From CAZXCQ01 sp964639275 (lineage in GTDB: Bacteria > Desulfobacterota > DSM-4660 > Desulfatiglandales > Desulfatiglandaceae): a DNA stretch of 31,322 nucleotides. The notes under the pieces are model-generated. The model was not told the DNA's origin and did no database searches. It worked only from the letters and a program-made list of their open reading frames with translations. Shown here piece by piece: positions 14,033-21,501 of this stretch (the stretch's first letter is position 1; each line of letters starts with the position of its first letter). The stretch is taken from assembly GCA_964639275.1 (NCBI GenBank), contig CAZXCQ010000034.1, positions 1 to 31,322 on the forward strand, given 5' to 3'. Made by a program: the position numbers and the translations under genes.

Positions 14033-16144
14033 TTGATACTGGCAGTCCTTATTCTCGGCGCCCTTGGTTTTACGGCAGCAGTTGGCCTCAGCATCGCCTC
14101 AAGGATCTTTTACGTCCAGGTAGACCCTCGGGTGGAACGGGTGGAGGATTCCCTGGCCGGGGCAAACTGTGGCGGGTGCGGTTATCCGGGGTGCAGCGCC
14201 GCGGCCAATGCCGTGGTTGCCGGTCAGGCCCCTGCCAATGTCTGCATGGTGGGTGGGCAGGAATCTGCAGAAAAGGTGGCAGAGGTCATGGGAATCCCCG
14301 TTGAATACCGTGAGGTGGAATTCGCCGAACGGGGATGTCGGGGGGGTCGATTCTACGATCCATTGCTCTTTGAGTACCTGGGGGTCCGGGATTGCCGGGC
14401 CGCGTATATGATTGCCGAAGGGCCCAGCGGTTGTGAATATTGTTGCCTGGGATATGGCACATGTTACAGAAACTGTCCCTTTGATGCCATAACCATGAGC
14501 GAAACCAACCTCCCGCAAATCGATTACAGCCGCTGCACGGGCTGTGGCGTATGCGCGCGTCTCTGTCCCAGGCGCGTCATGCGGGTGGTCTCGGAGAGCC
14601 GAAAGGTCCTCCATTGGAACCAGCTTGATGCCTGTGCCGCCCCCTGCCAGGCCACCTGCCCCACACAGATCGAAATCCCGCGATACCTGGGCTTTATCGC
14701 CGAAGGCCGGTATGAGGATGCATTGAGGGTCATCAAAGAGCACAACCCCATGCCCTTGACCATCGGGCGTATCTGCCCTGCCCCCTGTGAGGATGTGTGC
14801 CGGAGAAGTGATGTGGATGAGGCGGTCAACATCAACGACCTAAAGCGGTTTGTAGCGGACCTGGAGTTTAAGAAAGGCAGGCGATTACCCGTCCTTGTCC
14901 ATCCCGATACCGGCCATAGGGTTGCCATCATCGGCGGGGGACCGGCCGGTCTGACCTGCGCCTACTATTTGAGGAGACTGGGGCATGCCCCCACGATCAT
15001 TGAGGCCCTGCCACAGCTGGGCGGCGCCCTCAGATACGGAATTCCCGAATATCGCCTCCCCAAAGCGATCCTGGACTGGGAGATCGAAGGGATGCTGTCG
15101 ATAGGGATCGAGGCGCGGGTCGATACCCGGCTGGGCCGCGATATGACCTATGAATCCCTTTTGAGAGAGGGGTTTGAGGCCTTTTTTATCGCCACGGGGA
15201 CCCCCAGGGGGCTTTGGGTGGGTATCGAAGGGGAGGACCTCGAAGGTGTCCAGACGGGGATTGACTTCCTGAGGGATATTTCCCTGGGAATGGACATTCG
15301 GCTGGGTCGAAGGGTGGTCGTTATCGGGGGTGGCAATGTGGCCATTGATGTGGCGCTTTCCGCCATCCGTTTGACCGGCGTGGAAGAGGTCTACACGGTG
15401 TGTCTTGAAGATCGCTTCAACATGCCGGCCTGGGAGCACGAAATACAGGACGCCCTTACCGAGGGTGTTGTCCTCAATAACAGCTGGGGACCCAGGCGGA
15501 TCCTGGGAGAGGATGGGAGGGCCATTGGGGTTGAGTTTAAACGGTGTCTGTCGGTCTTTGACGAGACCGGTCGATTCAACCCCGAATATGACGAATCACA
15601 AATCATGAGGATCAACGCCGAGAGCGTCCTGGTGACCATCGGACAGGGCACGGACGTCGAGTTTCTTCAGACAAGTCCGGAATTGGCCAAGCTGGCGCTT
15701 ACCCCGAGGGGAACCATAGTGGTCAATGGGGAGACCATGCAGACCAGCATCCCCCACATATTCGCGTCCGGTGAAATCATCACAGGCCCGAATATCGCTG
15801 TCCAGGCGATCGCCGGCGGCAGGAAGGCCGCCTGGGCCATAGACCAATACCTCAACTTCGAAGAAAAACCGGAATCCGCCTGGGTTGAGCCGTTATCTGA
15901 TCTCCGCGTAACAGCACTTGATCTCGTGGACCGGGACGAATTAGAAAGGGTCCCCAAGTCGAGACGCGAAACCGTGCCCCGTATCCCTGTGGGGGATAGG
16001 CGAAAGAACTGGCAAGAGGTAAACCTGGGGCTCGACGAGTCCCAAGCCCTCAGGGCTTCCCGGAGATGTCTCAATTGCGGCATCTATTGTCTGCGGCCAA
16101 CCTATGAGGCCAAGACAAGGGATTTTCTAAAGAAAACAGTCTAG
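14033..16144 (+). CDS. rnfB: RnfB fused to a GltD/NfnB-like FAD/NAD(P) oxidoreductase (operon 1)
   Basis: 703 residues. Canonical RnfB is roughly 200-330. An N-terminal membrane anchor (1-23) is followed by the RnfB [4Fe-4S] domain (C46, C49, C54, C71) and two ferredoxin clusters (C134/C138, C144, C148; C168, C171, C174, C178). From about 195 the protein becomes a glutamate-synthase-small-chain/NfnB-type flavoprotein: Fe-S segment C201, C205, C209, C248, C252, C256; FAD motif GGGPAG (301-306); NAD(P) motif GGGNVA (432-437); second FAD segment ASGEIITGP (578-586), in which the usual GD is GE; C-terminal C679, C682, C686. The TTG start has GCGAGGAG eight bases upstream. No frameshift or stop separates the parts. 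It likely connects NAD(P)H to ferredoxin-side electrons at the membrane (inference). Confidence 0.95.
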   Translation: MILAVLILGALGFTAAVGLSIASRIFYVQVDPRVERVEDSLAGANCGGCGYPGCSAAANAVVAGQAPANVCMVGGQESAEKVAEVMGIPVEYREVEFAERGCRGGRFYDPLLFEYLGVRDCRAAYMIAEGPSGCEYCCLGYGTCYRNCPFDAITMSETNLPQIDYSRCTGCGVCARLCPRRVMRVVSESRKVLHWNQLDACAAPCQATCPTQIEIPRYLGFIAEGRYEDALRVIKEHNPMPLTIGRICPAPCEDVCRRSDVDEAVNINDLKRFVADLEFKKGRRLPVLVHPDTGHRVAIIGGGPAGLTCAYYLRRLGHAPTIIEALPQLGGALRYGIPEYRLPKAILDWEIEGMLSIGIEARVDTRLGRDMTYESLLREGFEAFFIATGTPRGLWVGIEGEDLEGVQTGIDFLRDISLGMDIRLGRRVVVIGGGNVAIDVALSAIRLTGVEEVYTVCLEDRFNMPAWEHEIQDALTEGVVLNNSWGPRRILGEDGRAIGVEFKRCLSVFDETGRFNPEYDESQIMRINAESVLVTIGQGTDVEFLQTSPELAKLALTPRGTIVVNGETMQTSIPHIFASGEIITGPNIAVQAIAGGRKAAWAIDQYLNFEEKPESAWVEPLSDLRVTALDLVDRDELERVPKSRRETVPRIPVGDRRKNWQEVNLGLDESQALRASRRCLNCGIYCLRPTYEAKTRDFLKKTV

Positions 16145-16159
16145 AAGGGGAAAAGACAG

Positions 16160-16612
16160 ATGGTACCGATTGAAGTCATTAAGAAGTGCAAGACCTTTAA
16201 GATGTTTCCCGACAATCTTATTGAAGAAATAGCGGGCATCGGGATCCCTGTGAAATATAAGGCCAATGAGATGCTTTTCAATATCGATGACCCGGCTGAG
16301 AACCTGGCGGTCCTTATCAAGGGACGGGTAGATATCATGACGACCAAGAGGACACAGATTGTACCGGTTCACACGGTCATGCCGGGAGAGGCCTTTGCTC
16401 TCTCCTCGATGATCTCGGGCCGGTTCACCTCTGCTGCCAAGGCAATAGAGGATTCGGAGGTCTGTTCCCTCCCGGTGGAAAAGATGAACAAGATCCTTGA
16501 AAAGGACTACAAGGCGGGTTTTTATTTTATGAAACAGATTGCCATTCTTGTCTCCAGTAGACTGATAAAAATCCATTACCAGCTGGATGTGACAGGCTCG
16601 GGATACATTTAA
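16160..16612 (+). CDS. cyclic-nucleotide-binding-domain protein without DNA-binding domain
   Basis: 150 residues covering only a Crp-type beta-roll (about 10-125) plus a short C-terminal helix. The fold is seen in NEMLFNIDDPAENLAVLIKGRVDI and the phosphate-binding cassette region PGEAFALSSMISGRFTSAAKA. No HTH follows, so it is not a Crp/FNR transcription factor. No Cys cluster of FNR type is present. Starts 15 bases after rnfB with an AAGGGG SD, hence the last gene of Rnf operon 1. It could be a ligand-responsive partner for the complex. Ligand unknown; key Arg of classical cAMP sites not clearly assignable. Confidence 0.85.
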   Translation: MVPIEVIKKCKTFKMFPDNLIEEIAGIGIPVKYKANEMLFNIDDPAENLAVLIKGRVDIMTTKRTQIVPVHTVMPGEAFALSSMISGRFTSAAKAIEDSEVCSLPVEKMNKILEKDYKAGFYFMKQIAILVSSRLIKIHYQLDVTGSGYI

Positions 16613-16650
16613 CCAGCCTGGCTTCGCGGGAATGACCGAAAATAGAATTG

Positions 16651-16670
16651 ATGGGTTTTTGCAAAACCAT
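16651..16670. repeat. short palindrome between operon 1 and the DRTGG operon
   Basis: The 20 bases form a hairpin of eight A/T-rich and G/C pairs (ATGG-TTTT with AAAA-CCAT), one bulged G and a TGC triloop. It lies 38 bases past the cNMP-domain stop and just before repeat copy B. There is no T-run after it. Function unknown. Confidence 0.45.
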
Positions 16671-16680
16671 CATATTTGCT

Positions 16681-16770
16681 ATCAATTTAGCCTTTTTCAA
16701 AATTTCTACTTGGACAGGGCAATGGGGGTTTGGAATCCCCATTGCCCGGCTTTCAAAGGGCTAAAGTGCT
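16681..16770 (+). repeat. 90-bp dispersed repeat with hairpin core, copy B
   Basis: Ungapped match, about 82%, to the reverse complement of 5604-5693. The core 16717-16747 is a perfect 11-bp inverted repeat (GGGCAATGGGG / CCCCATTGCCC) with a nine-base loop. In copy A one pair is broken. It lies between the end of Rnf operon 1 and the promoter of the DRTGG gene, pointing the same way relative to the downstream gene as copy A does. The absence of a T-run argues against a simple terminator. Confidence 0.85.
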
Positions 16771-16788
16771 ACAGATTCGCGAGGTTTT

Positions 16789-16818
16789 TTGACTTTAACT
16801 CACTAGATAATATATAGT
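16789..16818 (+). promoter_or_regulatory. sigma-70-type promoter upstream of the DRTGG-HATPase-hydrogenase-like operon
   Basis: TTGACT (16789-16794), 18-base spacer, TATAGT (16813-16818; five of six). TATATA at 16811 with a 16-base spacer is an alternative. The region is sharply more AT-rich than its surroundings and lies 25 bases before the gene start. Confidence 0.45.
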
Positions 16819-16842
16819 ATTATGTTTTAGAATCTGAGGAGG

Positions 16843-17277
16843 TTGTCAGTAAAACGATTGGAAAAGGTAACCATAAAATTGGCTGATATCAGAGATACGT
16901 TACACGCGCAGGTGATTGTGGGAAATGACAAACTGGACATCCCTGTCAGGGCAGGCACTGCAAGTGATCTGATGAGCGACATGCTCACCGGACCGACCAG
17001 TGGTGCCATACTGTTAACCGGCCTCTGTAACATACAGGTCATCCGCACCTCGGTCGTCGCAGGGGTCGTGGCCGTGGTCTTGGTAAGGGGGAAGCGCCCT
17101 GCCGCTGAAATGGTCGCCCAGGCCCGCGAGCACGAATTACCCCTTCTTTCAACTCCCTTCACCATGTTCTCTGCCTGCGGCAGGCTTTTTGGTAAGGGGC
17201 TACGGGGCGTCGAACAAAAGGCTTCGCGCTCATCCGAGACCTCCGCAAAGGACTTTGGCTCAGCACGCAAAACATAG
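16843..17277 (+). CDS. DRTGG-domain protein
   Basis: Up to 144 residues. The core (9-115) matches the small DRTGG family: VTIKLADIRDTLHAQVIVG, then the conserved SDLMSDML (41-48) and a final VLVRGKRP and LPLLSTPFTMFSACGRLF. Such proteins occur beside hydrogenase and HATPase regulators in anaerobes. Biochemical role is not established. The start is uncertain: TTG at 16843 directly abuts GAGGAGG, with no spacer, and the next TTG (16858) is 15 bases away from it. The tail (120-144) is Ser/Lys-rich and absent from the paralogue at 29531-29872. First gene of a three-gene operon. Confidence 0.82.
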   Translation: MSVKRLEKVTIKLADIRDTLHAQVIVGNDKLDIPVRAGTASDLMSDMLTGPTSGAILLTGLCNIQVIRTSVVAGVVAVVLVRGKRPAAEMVAQAREHELPLLSTPFTMFSACGRLFGKGLRGVEQKASRSSETSAKDFGSARKT

Positions 17278-17300
17278 CATCCCCTCCCCGGGTATCCCAT

Positions 17301-17735
17301 ATGACTCATCTTACGAGGAGTTTTAAGATCAAGGCCAGGGATTTTTCTCGAGCCGGGGAGGTCTCCATCAAGGTCCAGGACATCCTCAAGACCGTAGGGT
17401 TTGAGGCGAGTTGTATCAGGCGCGTCTCAATTTGTGCCTATGAATCGGAGATGAACGTGGTGATGCATGGTGGGGATGGGGTACTCTCATTGACGGTTGC
17501 CCCTGAGAGTATCTTTCTGGAGGTCGAAGACAATGGGCCTGGGATTAAAGATATCGAACTGGCACTCCAGGAAGGATATTCCACAGCAACCCCTGAGTAT
17601 CGAGAAATGGGGTTTGGCGCCGGGATGGGGCTTCCAAACATAAAGAAAAACGCTCACTTCTTTGACATTGATTCTCAGAACGGGAAAGGGGCCCGTCTGA
17701 AGATGGGTTTCAAGGTAGACAGGGATAATGCCTGA
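17301..17735 (+). CDS. RsbW-like HATPase (anti-sigma/serine kinase type)
   Basis: 144 residues, a stand-alone GHKL ATPase domain. N box ESEMNVVMHGG (E48, N52), G1 DNGPGI (77-82) and G2 GFGAGMGLPNIKK (104-116) are intact. No dimerisation-phosphoacceptor domain, so it is of the RsbW/SpoIIAB type rather than a histidine kinase. Starts 23 bases after the DRTGG gene, with no strong SD, and overlaps the hydrogenase-like gene by eight bases. This gene trio recurs in regulatory hydrogenase loci of anaerobes; a phospho-switch role is inferred. Confidence 0.85.
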   Translation: MTHLTRSFKIKARDFSRAGEVSIKVQDILKTVGFEASCIRRVSICAYESEMNVVMHGGDGVLSLTVAPESIFLEVEDNGPGIKDIELALQEGYSTATPEYREMGFGAGMGLPNIKKNAHFFDIDSQNGKGARLKMGFKVDRDNA

Positions 17736-19032
17736 GCCACAAAAGGAAGAAATTGGCGTCAGCTACGTCAAGATTGACGAGACGCAGTGTACGGGATGCG
17801 TCTTGTGCATGAAGGCCTGTCCCACAAAGGCCATCCGTGTAAGGGACGGCCGGGTCGCCCGGGTAGAGGGCGTGTGTATTGACTGCGGGGAATGTGTCCG
17901 CATTTGCCCAAAAGGGGCCGTCAGGTCGAATACGTCAAAAATGGACGATTTTACCGAACGACCCGACCTCGTGATAAGTCCCTCGACAGTCCTTTACTCT
18001 CAATTCGGTGAGGACTACCTGCCAAATGACATCCTTCTGGGGCTCAGAAGAATGGGGTTTGGCTATGTCCATGACCAGTCCTACACCAGCGAAATGTTCA
18101 ATTTTGCCGTTGAGCTCTATATCAAAGAGCACCGCAAGCAGCCGAATTCACCCTTTCCCCTGATATCACCGGCCTGCCCTGTGGTCACCAGGCTCATTTC
18201 CTACCGGTTCCCCTCTCTCCAAAAACACATTCCTCCCCTGGCCACACCCCGTGAGATAGTCGCCAGGGAAGGGAAAAGGCGTCTGTCTGCAAAATACGGG
18301 TGTAGGCCTGAGGAAATCAAGGTCCTCCACATTACCCCCTGCCCGGCCATGACCGACTTTGTAAAGGAATCCGTCTTTAAAAGATACCGCCAGAAGGACA
18401 AGGCCGTGGGGATCAACAGGATTTATGAAGAGCTCAAGAGGAATATCCAGGAGATTGACGACGACAAGGTATTGCATCATTCCAGCGGCATTGGGATTGG
18501 CTGGGGCATGTCGGGTGGAGAGATTGCGGGTATGAAGGGGAACTGTCTTGCGGTCTCAGGTCTCCACGAGACCATACGTTACTTGGAGAAAATCGAAATG
18601 GGATTGCTCCAGGATGTGGACTACATCGAATGCCGGATTTGCACCGAGGGATGTCTCGGCGGTCCTTTCACTGTGGCCGACAAGTACCAGGCCAAACACC
18701 TCCTTCAAAGGATGGTCCGCATGTTTGGGGTGGAAAAGAGGATCAAGTATAAGTATGTGATTAAGCTCTACAAAAGCGGGTGGTTTTTCACTGAAAGAGA
18801 CCTCTCTCAGTTCCAGGGAGTGGCATCCGATCGCTCTGTATCAGAGGGCATTGAAAGGCTAAACCGGGTCGAAGACACGTTGCGATCATTACCCAGGAAG
18901 GAGTGTGGTGTGTGCGGTTCACCCGATTGCCGGGCCTTTGCTGAAGATGTAGTTGACAGGAAAGCAAGGATCGAAGATTGTATTTTTTTTCACAACCAAA
19001 GAGAAAAAGTCCCGTTCAGAGCGGATAGATAA
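17728..19032 (+). CDS. [FeFe]-hydrogenase-like iron-sulfur protein (sensory type)
   Basis: 434 residues. Two N-terminal [4Fe-4S] clusters (C21, C24, C27, C31; C50, C53, C56, C60), an H-cluster-type domain (about 80-345) and a C-terminal Fe-S motif (C393, C396, C401, C418) resembling the RnfB N-terminal cluster. All four H-cluster Cys ligands can be placed: C150 in SPACP, C205 in TPCPAM, C305 and C309 in ICTEGCLGG. However, the catalytic proton-transfer Cys of TSCCP is Ala149, and the MPCxxK Lys is Met208. This pattern is that of putative sensory (group C/D) proteins and suggests little or no H2 turnover. No PAS domain. Last gene before a terminator. Likely an H2 or redox sensor acting with the ATPase and DRTGG protein (inference). 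Confidence 0.88.
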   Translation: MPEPQKEEIGVSYVKIDETQCTGCVLCMKACPTKAIRVRDGRVARVEGVCIDCGECVRICPKGAVRSNTSKMDDFTERPDLVISPSTVLYSQFGEDYLPNDILLGLRRMGFGYVHDQSYTSEMFNFAVELYIKEHRKQPNSPFPLISPACPVVTRLISYRFPSLQKHIPPLATPREIVAREGKRRLSAKYGCRPEEIKVLHITPCPAMTDFVKESVFKRYRQKDKAVGINRIYEELKRNIQEIDDDKVLHHSSGIGIGWGMSGGEIAGMKGNCLAVSGLHETIRYLEKIEMGLLQDVDYIECRICTEGCLGGPFTVADKYQAKHLLQRMVRMFGVEKRIKYKYVIKLYKSGWFFTERDLSQFQGVASDRSVSEGIERLNRVEDTLRSLPRKECGVCGSPDCRAFAEDVVDRKARIEDCIFFHNQREKVPFRADR

Positions 19033-19049
19033 AAAAGATTAGTGTTTTT

Positions 19050-19091
19050 TCAGCAGCTTGCCAGGGAATTCGCAGGGGCTGATTTTTTTTT
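19050..19091 (+). terminator. intrinsic terminator after the hydrogenase-like gene
   Basis: TCAGC (19050-19054) pairs with GCTGA (19078-19082), and CTTGC (19057-19061) pairs with GCAGG (19072-19076, one G-T pair), around a ten-base loop. It is followed directly by nine T. It starts 17 bases after the stop codon. It separates the operon from the cytochrome/Rnf 2 operon. Confidence 0.75.
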
Positions 19092-19099
19092 GTAATGAC

Positions 19100-19128
19100 T
19101 TGACACTCCGGTATGTGTCTGTTATACC
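19100..19128 (+). promoter_or_regulatory. sigma-70-type promoter for the cytochrome-Rnf operon 2
   Basis: Perfect -35 TTGACA (19100-19105), 17-base spacer, -10 TATACC (19123-19128). It follows the terminator by only eight bases. The best promoter match in the window. Confidence 0.6.
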
Positions 19129-19338
19129 GCCCGGGACTTAAGCCCTGCCAGCCCGTGACAAATCACCTAAGGGTCCTGGATGACTAATCCTGAAACGCCA
19201 TCCTCCACTCCCTAGAGAAAGGATATTGCGTGCCGAATGGTCACAATATGATTTATGGTTTCAGGAAGGGTAGGACGGAACTGGGGGTAACGACAAAATA
19301 GAGGAATGATCTCCGGGAAGAGAAGATAAGAAAGAATT
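19129..19338 (+). other. long untranslated leader of the cytochrome-Rnf operon 2
   Basis: About 200 bases between the predicted start of transcription and the cytochrome ATG. I find no credible open frame and no riboswitch class I can name. A small inverted repeat GGGACTTAAGCCC lies at its head, and purine-rich sequence precedes the ATG. Leader-based control is possible, but the sequence does not prove it. Confidence 0.35.
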
Positions 19339-20040
19339 ATGTTTAACCAGATAGAAAAGTTCTTTGCTACAGCCCTCCTGGCGGTATGCGTTATTGTGGC
19401 GATTGTCGGGTATTCCATCTCGGGCCCCCCACTACCCCCGAACAAGGTATGGTTTGACGCCGCGGGAGGTGATGTGATCTTCAATCACGCCTATCATTCA
19501 TCCTTTGCCAAGTGCAGTGATTGCCATCACGGCGTTGACGAGGAATCCGCAGAAGCCCGGACCGAGATGAATTGCCGATCATGTCACTATTACGGAGAGG
19601 CCCGCGAAGTTGAGAGCGAGGACTCCACCCACAAGCGCCTTATCGGGGCAAACTGCATCGAATGTCACAAGTCCATGCAAATAGCGGTGGCCTGCGATTC
19701 CTGCCACATCCGTAAGGGCATGGCATTTGAGAAATCCGGCGCTACCCTGCCACCCGCCCCCGAAACCGTCAAGTTTGATACAGACGCAGGTCTGGTGACT
19801 TTTGACCACAAGACCCATACGGGGGAAGACGTGGGAGAGCCTTGCATGACCTGCCACCACCCGTTTAAGGGGGGTAAAGAGATGCAGGGCATGTCAAGGG
19901 AGAAAAACTGTCGTGCCTGTCACTACAAACTGGCCGACAAGATCCCTCAGAGCAAGGATGAAAACCATATACGATTCATTGGCATAAACTGCGCCAGTTG
20001 TCATGACACAAAGGATTGCAGCCTGTGTCATAAAGAATGA
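19339..20040 (+). CDS. membrane-anchored octaheme c-type cytochrome (class III/c7-like repeats)
   Basis: 233 residues. A single N-terminal hydrophobic segment (9-28) acts as signal anchor, putting the rest in the periplasm. Eight CxxCH heme sites start at residues 59, 79, 106, 119, 169, 191, 218 and 227, in two groups of four. Each group is preceded by a strand-FNHAYH or FDHKTH element, whose His residues are typical distal ligands of cytochrome c3/c7 modules. The protein looks like two tetraheme modules in tandem. It lies 38 bases before rnfC of operon 2. Multiheme cytochromes neighbour rnf genes in Desulfovibrio and in Methanosarcina, where they link Rnf to other carriers. No strong SD. Confidence 0.93.
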   Translation: MFNQIEKFFATALLAVCVIVAIVGYSISGPPLPPNKVWFDAAGGDVIFNHAYHSSFAKCSDCHHGVDEESAEARTEMNCRSCHYYGEAREVESEDSTHKRLIGANCIECHKSMQIAVACDSCHIRKGMAFEKSGATLPPAPETVKFDTDAGLVTFDHKTHTGEDVGEPCMTCHHPFKGGKEMQGMSREKNCRACHYKLADKIPQSKDENHIRFIGINCASCHDTKDCSLCHKE

Positions 20041-20078
20041 ACCCGATGTCTTTGAGAAGTTACAGTGAGACCAAATAG

Positions 20079-21455
20079 ATGGGCCTAAAATCCTTTTTCG
20101 GAATTGTTCCACCCAAGGTGTTTTACAGGGATGTGTCTGCACCCATAGATGTGCTTCCCGTGCCGGAGAAGATTACCCTCTTATGGTATAGACGGACGCC
20201 CTCTGACCTGGCTGTACGCGTGGGAACCAAGGTCGAAACCGGCCAGGATCTGGCCCGTAACGGAAAGGGACCCTTTGTCTCAACCGTGACGGGCCGCGTT
20301 GAGGAGGCAACCACTTTCCGGGGGGTTGACTCCCGTGAATATCTTGCGGTTCAGATCAGTGCTGATCAGAAGGACAGCTTTGCCCCCTCCTTGACGGCCA
20401 TTGGAGGCCTCTCCGAGGCCAGGCCTGAGACATTGCGGACGGGTGTTAATCGGGCAGGCTTTACGGCCCTGACCTCCGTTATCCGTGATCCCAGGGTTTG
20501 GCCCCCCGTGGACGCACTGATTATCAGTGCGATGGACTTGGATCCGCTCAGCATTGTGAATCAACAGGTCTTTCGGGACAACACGGATCAGGTTGGAGCA
20601 GCCATCGAACTTCTGGCCCGAATCACCGAGGCATCAAAGTGTGTATTGGCGGTGCCCGATAACCTGGCAGGTATTGCCAGCAAGGTCTCTACGGATACGG
20701 CCAGTCTTGCCCTGGTCCCACCTGTCTACCCAAATGGTTTTCCTGAAATCCTGGCCAGGAGATACGGGGCGGGTCTTTTGATGAAGTCCTATGATACGGG
20801 TCTTGCAGGAAACACGATAGTCGTCAGCGTTGAACACGCCCTGGCTATGCTGGGCAGCCTGAAGACAGGCAGACCCATGTTAGAGAAGACCGTAACCTTT
20901 TCGAGCGGACAAGACGGCCAACTCCGTAACTTTCGTGTCCGCATCGGGACTCCTGTCGGGGAGATTCTGAAACGGGCATCTGTGGAACCAAGACCAAAGG
21001 GGAAGCTGATCCTGAATGGAATCATGCGGGGTTACGCCTGCTTTTCGGATGAGCAGCCCGTCACCGCGACGACCGAATCCGTTCACGTCCAGGGCCCCTC
21101 CGAGGTCTTTTTTTTCCAGGACACCCAGTGTACCAATTGCGGAAAGTGCAATGCCATATGCCCGGTTGACCTGGAGGTAAATCTCCTGGGGAGGTTTTCC
21201 GAGTATCGTATCTATGACAAATGCAGGACCCTGGGGGCGGAAAACTGTCTGGAGTGCGGGTTGTGCGCCTATGTATGTCCGGCCCACAGACCCCTGGTTC
21301 AATATATTGCCCGCGCCAAGCATGGCATCCGGACAGAGCCACAAGAAACGATGGGCATGGAAGAGGCCCTGGCGTGCACCGCCTGCGGCCCGGTATGTCC
21401 GGCCATCAGGCTGTTTGATACCGGTTTGGATAAAGAAGATTCCCCAAAAGTATAG
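20079..21455 (+). CDS. rnfC: RnfC, divergent, with third Cys motif (operon 2)
   Basis: 458 residues. Two ferredoxin motifs (C351, C354, C357, C361; C390, C393, C396, C400) and an extra C433-x2-C436-x3-C440 near the C-terminus, absent from copy 1. The N-terminus FGIVPPKVFYRDVSAPI replaces the usual GGIHPP-type opening. The flavin/NADH motif GxGGAGFPT is reduced to NRAGFTALT (124-132), and NGAECEPYLT is now SAMDLDPLSI (150-159). NADH oxidation by this subunit is therefore doubtful. The SLBB-like part (LRNFRVRIGTPVGEIL) remains. Strongly divergent from copy 1, unlike the A and E subunits. Follows the cytochrome gene, consistent with electron exchange with cytochrome. Start has only a weak SD. 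Confidence 0.92.
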   Translation: MGLKSFFGIVPPKVFYRDVSAPIDVLPVPEKITLLWYRRTPSDLAVRVGTKVETGQDLARNGKGPFVSTVTGRVEEATTFRGVDSREYLAVQISADQKDSFAPSLTAIGGLSEARPETLRTGVNRAGFTALTSVIRDPRVWPPVDALIISAMDLDPLSIVNQQVFRDNTDQVGAAIELLARITEASKCVLAVPDNLAGIASKVSTDTASLALVPPVYPNGFPEILARRYGAGLLMKSYDTGLAGNTIVVSVEHALAMLGSLKTGRPMLEKTVTFSSGQDGQLRNFRVRIGTPVGEILKRASVEPRPKGKLILNGIMRGYACFSDEQPVTATTESVHVQGPSEVFFFQDTQCTNCGKCNAICPVDLEVNLLGRFSEYRIYDKCRTLGAENCLECGLCAYVCPAHRPLVQYIARAKHGIRTEPQETMGMEEALACTACGPVCPAIRLFDTGLDKEDSPKV

Positions 21456-21501
21456 ACCTGTCTTTGTTTGATGCCAAGACAGGCGGGAGGAAATCCCAAG
21501 A

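Noticed and set aside
16717..16747. Repeat hairpin as a simple intrinsic terminator of Rnf operon 1
   Set aside because: Strong stem but no following T-run, and sequence conservation extends well outside the stem.
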